The position numbers and the translations under genes were made by a program. Below the pieces are notes generated by a model that worked only from the letters and a program-made list of their open reading frames with translations, did no database searches and was not told the origin of the DNA. From JBOHBN01 sp050698355 (GTDB taxonomy: Bacteria; Actinomycetota; Actinomycetes; Streptosporangiales; WHST01), in the NCBI GenBank assembly GCA_050698355.1, contig JBOHBN010000257.1, positions 1 to 19,578 of the forward strand: 19,578 nt of DNA, given 5' to 3'. This document shows, piece by piece, positions 8,460 through 15,229 of the stretch; the stretch's first letter is position 1, and every line of letters begins with the position of its first letter.

Positions 8460-8735
8460 CTACACCGTCGGGGCGGCCACGAGCCCGCCGAGTACGGCCT
8501 CCGCGTGCCGGATCGCCAGCGGCTCCAGGGAGTAGCACACCTGGGTGCCCCGCCTGCGGGTGCGCACCACACCCGCCTCGCGCAGCGTGCGCAGGTGGCC
8601 GGAGACCGTCGGCTGGCTCACCCCGAACTCCGCGGTGAAGTCGCAGGCGCAGATCTCGCCCTCGTGCGCGAGCCGCGTGGCGATGCCGAGCCGGATCGGG
8701 TGCCCGAGCGCGCGGAAGACCGTCACCTCGTCCAT
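8460..8735 (-). CDS. ArsR/SmtB-family metalloregulator
   Basis: A 91-residue winged helix-turn-helix repressor. The recognition region is visible as VSQPTVSGHLRTLREAGVV (39-57), followed by the wing RTRRRGTQVCYSLEP (58-72). The ELCVCDL-type metal site of classical ArsR is preserved as EICACDF (27-33) with Cys29 and Cys31; Cys67 in the wing is the only other cysteine. This pattern is known to bind arsenite/antimonite or soft divalent metals and to release DNA on binding. The ATG at 8735 is preferred: TATAAT ends seven bases before it, implying a leaderless message. An in-frame GTG at 8759 would lie inside the operator. The gene is first in a run with the carboxypeptidase gene and is divergent from the VOC gene. 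The actual inducer is unknown. Confidence 0.93.
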   Translation of the reverse strand: MDEVTVFRALGHPIRLGIATRLAHEGEICACDFTAEFGVSQPTVSGHLRTLREAGVVRTRRRGTQVCYSLEPLAIRHAEAVLGGLVAAPTV

Positions 8736-8742
8736 GTGGCGA

Positions 8743-8748
8743 ATTATA
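8743..8748 (-). promoter_or_regulatory. -10 box of the leaderless arsR gene
   Basis: The minus strand reads TATAAT, a perfect consensus, ending seven bases before the ATG at 8735. No good -35 lies 16-18 bp upstream (AAAAGA at the 17-bp position). The box touches the left edge of operator copy 1, so bound repressor would block it. Confidence 0.6.
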
Positions 8749-8764
8749 TCGGTAAACACCTATA
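8747..8764. promoter_or_regulatory. ArsR operator-like dyad, copy 1
   Basis: TATCGGT and ACCTATA flank AAAC and are inverted repeats at six of seven positions, the size expected of an ArsR/SmtB site. It overlaps the arsR -10 box. A direct repeat of the same 17-base block starts 25 bp away (14 of 17 identical). Confidence 0.6.
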
Positions 8765-8772
8765 CTCTTTTC

Positions 8773-8790
8773 ATCGGAGAATACCTATAT
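8773..8790. promoter_or_regulatory. ArsR operator-like dyad, copy 2
   Basis: ATCGG and ACCTATA recur here in the same orientation 25 bp from copy 1. The inner dyad (ATcGG with CCtAT) is weaker than in copy 1. It sits in the leader/promoter zone of the VOC gene, next to TATAAC at 8788-8793, so it could control the divergent gene. Confidence 0.5.
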
Positions 8791-8803
8791 AACGGAGGCG
8801 CCC

Positions 8804-9253
8804 GTGGCTGTCCCGGTGGCCGGTGTGAACGAGCTGGTGCTCGAGGTGTCCGACCTCGCCGCGGCCGAGCGCTTCTACGCCGATGACCTGGAGTTCCCGG
8901 TGATCGGGCGGTGGGACGCGCCGCGGGAGGCGGTGTGGGTTCTCGCCGGTGTCACGCGGATCGGGCTGTGGCTCCCGCAGACCGGCATCGCTCGCGGGCA
9001 GGGTGGCAAGCGCGTCCACTACGCCCTTCGGGTCGAGGACGGCGACTACGACGCGATCGTGCGGCACGTGCGTGACCGGGGACACCGGGTCGACGAGGTG
9101 CACTGGTCGGAGGGCTCGCGCTCGGCGTACGTGGCCGATCCGGACTTCAACGTCGTCGAGTTCTGGACCTGGGACGTCACCAGGGGCAGCGCCGGAGCGC
9201 CGAGCGCGGCGACGCCCGGCACGTTCGGTCTCGACGACGTGCCCGCCTTGTGA
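8804..9253 (+). CDS. VOC-superfamily (glyoxalase/bleomycin-resistance fold) protein
   Basis: A 149-residue protein with two beta-alpha-beta-beta-beta halves of the vicinal oxygen chelate fold: first half NELVLEVSDLAAAERFY (9-25), second half VHYALRVEDGDYDAIVRHV (71-89), ending in ADPDFNVVEFWTW (111-123). Predicted metal ligands are Glu10 (where many relatives have His), His72 and Glu119. The protein contains no cysteine, which argues against the organoarsenical lyase ArsI/CadI group despite the ArsR neighbour. The last 25 residues are low-complexity. GTG start with GGAGG five bases upstream. It is divergent from arsR across a 68-bp gap holding operator-like dyads, so shared regulation by ArsR is inferred. 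The substrate is unknown; glyoxalase-like or thiol-transferase detoxification is possible. Confidence 0.85.
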   Translation: MAVPVAGVNELVLEVSDLAAAERFYADDLEFPVIGRWDAPREAVWVLAGVTRIGLWLPQTGIARGQGGKRVHYALRVEDGDYDAIVRHVRDRGHRVDEVHWSEGSRSAYVADPDFNVVEFWTWDVTRGSAGAPSAATPGTFGLDDVPAL

Positions 9254-9307
9254 CCGCGTGAAGGTGCCCTTGACGGCGTGATAGCTGTCAGGGTGCGCTT
9301 CACGCGG
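9254..9307. repeat. Long imperfect stem-loop between the VOC and mutase genes
   Basis: CCGCGTGAAG (9254-9263) pairs perfectly with CTTCACGCGG (9298-9307). Inside it, CCC (9267-9269) pairs with GGG (9291-9293) and TGAC (9271-9274) with GTCA (9287-9290), around a 12-base loop. It starts one base after the VOC stop codon. It may be an actinomycete-type terminator without a U-tract, or a member of a dispersed palindromic repeat family. Confidence 0.7.
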
Positions 9308-9318
9308 TGGGTGTGGGT

Positions 9319-9324
9319 GATACT
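9319..9324 (+). promoter_or_regulatory. Candidate -10 of the leaderless mutase gene
   Basis: GATACT ends six bases before the ATG at 9331, and no Shine-Dalgarno sequence is visible between them. It keeps A at position 2 and T at position 6. No convincing -35 is seen. Confidence 0.35.
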
Positions 9325-9330
9325 GGCCGC

Positions 9331-10917
<1,587 letters not shown>

Positions 10918-10930
10918 CAGCATTGGCGGG

Positions 10931-10974
10931 TTGTCAGTACCTGGTTGAGCCATGACTCGATCACACACTGACAA
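10931..10974. repeat. Palindromic intergenic repeat, copy 2 (complete)
   Basis: TTGTCAGT (10931-10938) and ACTGACAA (10967-10974) are perfect outer arms of a 44-bp imperfect palindrome centred between 10952 and 10953; 16 of 22 half-site positions pair. Bases 10942-10974 match 1-33 at 27 of 33 positions. It begins 13 bp after the mutase stop codon, mirroring copy 1 behind galK. An overlapping 7-bp hairpin (10960-10966 with 10976-10982) would compete for the right arm. Confidence 0.75.
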
Positions 10975-11021
10975 GGTGTGATTACAAGTGGGCCGGATGT
11001 CACTCTCCGTGGCGGGTGTGG

Positions 11022-11027
11022 CATCAT
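11022..11027 (+). promoter_or_regulatory. Candidate -10 of the leaderless amidohydrolase gene
   Basis: CATCAT ends six bases before the GTG at 11034, with no Shine-Dalgarno site between. Two of the most conserved -10 bases are kept. The call is weak and rests on position. Confidence 0.3.
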
Positions 11028-11033
11028 GAAACG

Positions 11034-12314
11034 GTGAACCTTGCCCCGGTTCCTCCGAATGCCGCTGGCCCTGAGCTGCCTTCACCCGCGCTGGACGCGT
11101 TCGTCGAGGAGAACAACGACGCCCTGGTCGCGTTCCGTCGCGACCTCCACAGGCATCCCGAGCTGGGCAATGCTGAACGCCGCACGACGGCACTCGTCGT
11201 CGACCGGCTGCGCGACGCCGGCCTGCACCCGGTCGTGCTGTCGTCCGGCACCGGCCTGGTCTGCGACGTGGGCCCGCGCGGCGGGGATTCCGGGAGTGGC
11301 GGAGTCGAGCACAGCGGGCCGCGGGTCGCGTTGCGCGGCGACATCGACGCGCTGCCGCTGCAGGACGAGAAGGACGTGCCGTACCGCTCGCTGGTCGACG
11401 GCGCGTGCCACGCCTGCGGGCACGACGTGCACACCACCGCGCTGCTCGGCGCCGGACTGTTCCTCGCCGCCGAAGCGGCGGCGGGGGGGCTGACCACCGG
11501 CGTACGCCTGCTGTTCCAGCCGGCCGAGGAGGTCATCCCCGGCGGCGCCGACGCGGTCGTCTCCGAGGGCGTGCTCGACGGCGTGGGCCGCATCTTCGCG
11601 CTGCACTGCGACCCCGCGCTCGAAGTGGGGCGGGTCGGGCTGCGCACCGGGCCGCTCACCGCCGCGACCGACCGCCTGCGGATCCGGCTGACCGGGCCCG
11701 GCGGCCACACCTCCCGCCCGCACCTGACCGCCGACCTGGTGTACGCGCTCGGCGCCGTCATCACCCAGCTGCCGGCCGCGCTGTCCCGCCGCGTCGACCC
11801 CCGGGCCGGGATCGCCCTGGTCTGGGGCAGGGTCGAGTCCGGCCGCGCCGCCAACGCGATCCCCGACCGCGGTGAGGTCGAGGGCACGCTGCGCGTCCTG
11901 GACGACGGGGTCTGGCACGACGCGCCCGACCTGGTGAAGGCGCTGGTGGAGTCCATCGTCGGCGCGTACGGTGTCGGCGCTGAGATCGACTATCACCGCG
12001 GCGTGCCGCCGGTGGTCAACGAGGCCGGCTCGGTGTCCATCCTGGACGAGGCCGTCACCGCGACGCTCGGCGCCGACGCGGTCGCGCCGACGCCGCAGAG
12101 CCTCGGTGGCGAGGACTTCTCCTGGTACCTCGAGCACGTCCCGGGCGCGATGGCTCGGCTCGGTACGCGCGCACCCAACGGCGACGTCGACCTCGATCTG
12201 CACCGCGGCACGTTCGACGTGGACGAGCGCGCGATCGGCGTCGGCGTCCGCGTGCTGGCCGCCGCCGCGATGCGTACGCCGGCCCATTCCGGTGATCATG
12301 AAACATCGTCGTAG
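11034..12314 (+). CDS. M20D-family amidohydrolase (hippurate hydrolase / N-acyl-amino-acid hydrolase-like)
   Basis: A 426-residue metal-dependent amidase predicted to hydrolyse an N-acyl or aryl amide bond, as in hippurate or IAA-amino-acid hydrolases. Metal ligands follow plant ILL2: Cys128 and His130 (CHACGHDVH), Glu166 (QPAEE, with Glu165 as general base), His191 (ALHCDP) and His390 (LHRGTF). The dimerisation-domain motif GPGGHTSRP is at 221-229. A Gly/Ser-rich loop (80-97) is inserted before VALRGDIDALPL. The GTG at 11034 follows a -10-like hexamer and gives a normal N-terminus; an in-frame GTG at 11016 is also possible. The last codons and the TAG stop lie inside a 56-base stem-loop, so the final residues (GDHETSS) are encoded by that element. 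The substrate is not determinable from sequence. Confidence 0.9.
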   Translation: MNLAPVPPNAAGPELPSPALDAFVEENNDALVAFRRDLHRHPELGNAERRTTALVVDRLRDAGLHPVVLSSGTGLVCDVGPRGGDSGSGGVEHSGPRVALRGDIDALPLQDEKDVPYRSLVDGACHACGHDVHTTALLGAGLFLAAEAAAGGLTTGVRLLFQPAEEVIPGGADAVVSEGVLDGVGRIFALHCDPALEVGRVGLRTGPLTAATDRLRIRLTGPGGHTSRPHLTADLVYALGAVITQLPAALSRRVDPRAGIALVWGRVESGRAANAIPDRGEVEGTLRVLDDGVWHDAPDLVKALVESIVGAYGVGAEIDYHRGVPPVVNEAGSVSILDEAVTATLGADAVAPTPQSLGGEDFSWYLEHVPGAMARLGTRAPNGDVDLDLHRGTFDVDERAIGVGVRVLAAAAMRTPAHSGDHETSS

Positions 12315-12345
12315 CTATTGCTACGACGAGCTTTCATGATCACCG
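12290..12345. terminator. Large stem-loop containing the amidohydrolase stop codon
   Basis: A 14-bp outer stem (12290-12303 with 12332-12345; core GGTGATCATGAAA / TTTCATGATCACC) is followed by a 3x3 internal loop. A perfect 9-bp inner stem follows (CGTCGTAGC 12307-12315 with GCTACGACG 12320-12328) with a TATT loop. The TAG stop at 12312-12314 is inside the inner stem. There is no U-tract. It could end transcription as an I-shaped terminator or be a dispersed palindromic element inserted at the gene end. Confidence 0.75.
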
Positions 12346-12438
12346 AGGATGATGTGGGGCGCGCCGTCGCTGACGGTTGACTCTGCAGTACGCAAGGTCT
12401 GTGTCGATAACGGACCGGTGTCGAAGCCGTGCCTGTGG

Positions 12439-12467
12439 TTGGGTGCGTCGCCGAGAAGGGTTATCGT
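12439..12467 (+). promoter_or_regulatory. Candidate promoter of the nucleoside operon
   Basis: TTGGGT (12439-12444) and TATCGT (12462-12467) are separated by 17 bp. Transcription would begin near 12474, giving a leader of about 100 bases. The match to consensus is 7 of 12. The gap from 12346 to 12576 holds nothing else gene-like. A better -35 match, TTGACT at 12377, lacks a -10 at normal spacing. Confidence 0.35.
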
Positions 12468-12474
12468 CCCCTGC

Positions 12475-12558
12475 GTCCGCTCTTCCCTCTGCGCGCCGCC
12501 CCTATGGCTGGCACGTGAGCGGACAGGCGTCGGGTCAGTCCCGCGCGGAGAGCGCGGG
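12475..12558 (+). promoter_or_regulatory. Structured leader of the nucleoside operon
   Basis: GTCCGCTC (12475-12482) can pair with GAGCGGAC (12517-12524), closing a 34-base loop at the predicted 5' end of the message. CCCGCGC (12540-12546) pairs with GCGCGGG (12552-12558) around the loop GGAGA, seven bases before the AAGGAG ribosome site at 12565-12570. This could be a regulatory leader, but I do not recognise a known riboswitch class. Confidence 0.35.
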
Positions 12559-12576
12559 GAGGGGAAGGAGACGTCC

Positions 12577-13671
12577 GTGCGGCGTGGCATCAAGGTGGTA
12601 GCGGTCTGTCTTGCCGGCGGGCTCGCGCTCGCCGCATGCGGGCAGAAGCCGTCGGAGCAGGGCTCGGGCGGCGGTTCGAACGGCGGCGGTGGCGGCTCCG
12701 GCAAGGAGTTCAAGGCCTGCATGGTGCTCGACACCGGCGGGGTCGACGACCGCTCGTTCAACCAGTCCTCCTGGGCGGGCATGCAGGCCGCCCACAAGAA
12801 GAACTCGAACATCAAGATCTCGTACGTGTCCTCGTCGTCGCAGAACGACTACGTGCCCAACCTCAACGCGGAGGTCAACAAGGGCTGCGGCGTCATCGTC
12901 GCGGTCGGCGGCCTGATGGCCGACGCCGTCAAGAAGATCGCCAAGCAGCATCCCGACCAGCACTTCGCCGAGGTCGACGCGCCGTCGTCCGCCCCGAACG
13001 TGTACGGCCTGCAGTACAACACCGCCGAGCCCGCGTTCCTCGCCGGCTACCTCGCGGCCGCCACGACCAAGACCGGCAAGGTCGCGACGTTCGGCGGCTT
13101 GCAGATCCCGCCCGTCACGATCTACATGGACGGCTACTGGGAGGGCGTGCAGTACTACAACAAGAAGAAGAACAAGAACGTCTCGGTCCTCGGCTGGAAC
13201 GAGAAGAAGCAGAAGGGCGGCACGTTCGCCCAGTCGTTCACCGACCAGGGCAAGGGTCGCTCGATCAGCCAGTCGTTCATCCAGCACGGCGCGGACATCA
13301 TCTTCCCCGTCGCCGGCGGCGCCGGCCTCGGCGCGGGTGCCGCGGCCAAGGCGTCCGGCGGCAAGACGAAACTGATCTGGGTCGACACCGACGGGTGCTT
13401 CAGCGCCAAGCAGTACTGCCAGTACTTCCTCACCAGCGCCACGAAGAACATCCCCGGCTCGGTGAAGCAGTACGTGCTGCAGTCGGCCGACGGCAAGGCG
13501 CCGACGGGCAACTATGTCGGGACGTTGAAGAACGACGGCGTGAGCCTGGCGCCGTTCCACCACTTCAAGTCCAAGGTGCCCTCCTCGCTCGAGTCCGAGC
13601 TGAAGCAGGTGAAGAAGGACATCATCTCGGGCAAGATCGAGATCACCTCGCCCGCGCAGCCCAAGCAGTGA
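12577..13671 (+). CDS. BMP-family nucleoside-binding lipoprotein of an ABC transporter
   Basis: A 364-residue substrate-binding protein of the BMP/PnrA/YufN family, anchored to the outer face of the membrane. The lipobox is LAAC at 18-21, so Cys21 is the lipidated residue. A Gly/Ser linker (22-43) follows. The family start motif is MVLDTGGVDDRSFNQSSWAG (49-68). Relatives bind purine and pyrimidine nucleosides, and the downstream Cdd and DeoA genes support a nucleoside ligand, probably including pyrimidine nucleosides. The GTG start has AAGGAG six bases upstream and puts the signal peptide at residue 1. An open frame continues upstream to 12349 but has no signal-peptide logic. The mature protein is unusually rich in lysine for this segment. 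The gene heads a six-gene operon and is 25 bp from the ATPase gene. Confidence 0.93.
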   Translation: MRRGIKVVAVCLAGGLALAACGQKPSEQGSGGGSNGGGGGSGKEFKACMVLDTGGVDDRSFNQSSWAGMQAAHKKNSNIKISYVSSSSQNDYVPNLNAEVNKGCGVIVAVGGLMADAVKKIAKQHPDQHFAEVDAPSSAPNVYGLQYNTAEPAFLAGYLAAATTKTGKVATFGGLQIPPVTIYMDGYWEGVQYYNKKKNKNVSVLGWNEKKQKGGTFAQSFTDQGKGRSISQSFIQHGADIIFPVAGGAGLGAGAAAKASGGKTKLIWVDTDGCFSAKQYCQYFLTSATKNIPGSVKQYVLQSADGKAPTGNYVGTLKNDGVSLAPFHHFKSKVPSSLESELKQVKKDIISGKIEITSPAQPKQ

Positions 13672-13696
13672 CCGGGCAGCAGGCGAAGAGGTCCTG

Positions 13697-15229
13697 GTGC
13701 AGCTCGAGCTCCGCGGCGTAACCAAGCGGTTCGGTCAGCTGGTCGCCAACGACGGGATCGACCTCACCGTCGAGCCCGGCGAGATCCATGGCCTGCTGGG
13801 CGAGAACGGCGCGGGCAAGAGCACGTTGATGAACGTCCTGTACGGGCTGTACGAGCCGGACGAGGGCGAGATCCGCATCGACGGGGAACCCGTCAGCTTC
13901 GACGGCCCCGCCGATGCGATCACCGCCGGCATCGGCATGGTGCACCAGCACTTCATGCTCGTACCGGTGTTCACGGTCGCGGAGAACGTCGCGCTCGGCC
14001 ACGAGTCGGCCAGGCCGCTGGGCTTCCTCGACCGGCGCCGGATCCGCCGGCAGGTCACCGAGATCTCCGAGCGGTACCGGCTCGACGTCCCACCCGACGC
14101 GCTGGTCGCCGACCTCGCCGTCGGCGTCCAGCAGCGGGTCGAGATCATCAAGGCGCTGGTACGCGAGGCACGCGTCCTCGTCCTCGACGAGCCGACCGCG
14201 GTCCTCACCCCGCAGGAGACCGACGACCTGATGGAGGTCATGCGGGGCCTGCGTGACGCCGGCACGTCGATCGTGTTCATCACGCACAAGCTGCGCGAGG
14301 TACGCGAGGTCGCCGACCGCGTCACGGTGCTGCGCCGGGGCCGGGTCGTCGGCGAGGCCGAGCCGACCGCGACGCCGTCCGAGCTGGCGGCGATGATGGT
14401 CGGCAGGCCGGTCGACCTCGCGGTGCAGAAGAGCGACGCCCGGTATGGTGCGCCGGTGCTCGACGTGGACGCGTTGCGTGTCGTCGACGACGTAGGCGAG
14501 GTCCTCGTCGACGACGTGTCGTTCCAGGTACGCGCCGGCGAGATCTACGCGGTCGCCGGCGTGCAGGGCAACGGGCAGACCGAGCTCGCGCAGGCGCTGG
14601 TCGGGCTGCTGCGGTCGGCGTCTGGCCGCGTGCTGCTCGAGGGCCGTGACATCACGCACGCGCACATCGACGACATCCTCGGCACGGGCGTCGGGTACGT
14701 ACCCGAGGACCGCGGCCACGACGGCCTGGTGGGGCCGTTCAGCATCGCGGAGAACCTCGTGCTCGACCTGTACGACCACGCCCCGTTCGGCCGGTGGCTC
14801 GCGCTGAACACCGGGGCGATCCAGCGCAACGCGCGGCAGCGCATCGAGGAGTTCGACGTGCGCGCGTCGTCGGTCGCGGCCGCCGCCTCCACGCTGTCCG
14901 GCGGCAACCAGCAGAAGGTCGTGCTCGCACGCGAGCTGTCCCGGCCGCTGAAGCTGCTCGTCGTCGCGCAGCCCACCCGCGGCCTCGACGTCGGCTCGAT
15001 GGAGTTCGTCCACCGGCGGATCGTGGCCGAGCGGGAGCGCGGCGCGGCTGTCGTGCTCATCTCCACCGAGCTGGACGAGGTGCTCGGGCTCGCCGACCGG
15101 ATCGCGGTGATGTACCGCGGCAGCATCATCGGCGAGGTCCCGGCCGGCACCTCCGCCGAAGAGGTGGGCCTGCTGATGGCCGGTTCGACCGAGCCGGTCG
15201 CCGGCGGCGCCGACGGCGGCAGCGTATGA
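13697..15229 (+). CDS. Double-domain ABC ATPase for nucleoside import
   Basis: This 510-residue cytoplasmic protein carries two fused nucleotide-binding domains, as in YufO/NupO of the BMP-type (CUT2-like) transporters. Domain 1 has Walker A GENGAGKST (35-43), an atypical signature AVGVQQRVE (141-149) and Walker B VLVLDEP (160-166). Domain 2 has a degenerate P-loop GVQGNGQTE (288-296, no Lys), an intact signature LSGGNQQK (400-407) and a Walker B that reads LLVVAQP (420-426), lacking the usual Asp-Glu. This asymmetry is normal for the family: the intact Walker A pairs with the intact signature to form one composite working site. GTG start with GAAGAGG upstream. The stop overlaps the next ATG in ATGA, implying translational coupling to the permease. 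Confidence 0.95.
   Translation: MQLELRGVTKRFGQLVANDGIDLTVEPGEIHGLLGENGAGKSTLMNVLYGLYEPDEGEIRIDGEPVSFDGPADAITAGIGMVHQHFMLVPVFTVAENVALGHESARPLGFLDRRRIRRQVTEISERYRLDVPPDALVADLAVGVQQRVEIIKALVREARVLVLDEPTAVLTPQETDDLMEVMRGLRDAGTSIVFITHKLREVREVADRVTVLRRGRVVGEAEPTATPSELAAMMVGRPVDLAVQKSDARYGAPVLDVDALRVVDDVGEVLVDDVSFQVRAGEIYAVAGVQGNGQTELAQALVGLLRSASGRVLLEGRDITHAHIDDILGTGVGYVPEDRGHDGLVGPFSIAENLVLDLYDHAPFGRWLALNTGAIQRNARQRIEEFDVRASSVAAAASTLSGGNQQKVVLARELSRPLKLLVVAQPTRGLDVGSMEFVHRRIVAERERGAAVVLISTELDEVLGLADRIAVMYRGSIIGEVPAGTSAEEVGLLMAGSTEPVAGGADGGSV

Noticed and set aside
8736..8759. Longer arsR product starting at the GTG at 8759
   Set aside because: That start lies in the operator and upstream of the perfect TATAAT. 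The ATG at 8735 matches the usual ArsR N-terminus.
8804..9253. Annotation of the VOC gene as arsI/cadI
   Set aside because: The protein has no cysteine, while ArsI-type lyases use cysteines for arsenic binding.
12377..12411. TTGACT at 12377-12382 as the -35 of the nucleoside operon
   Set aside because: The nearest reasonable -10 (GATAAC, 12406-12411) is 23 bp away, too far for a standard promoter.
12349..12576. In-frame N-terminal extension of the BMP lipoprotein starting at the ATG pair at 12349
   Set aside because: It would bury the signal peptide and lipobox about 95 residues inside the protein. The GTG at 12577 has a good ribosome site and a normal lipoprotein N-terminus.
13697..15229. 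Loss of Walker A Lys and Walker B Asp-Glu in the second ATPase domain as a sign of decay
   Set aside because: This asymmetry is standard in the YufO-type double ATPases, and the second signature motif is intact.
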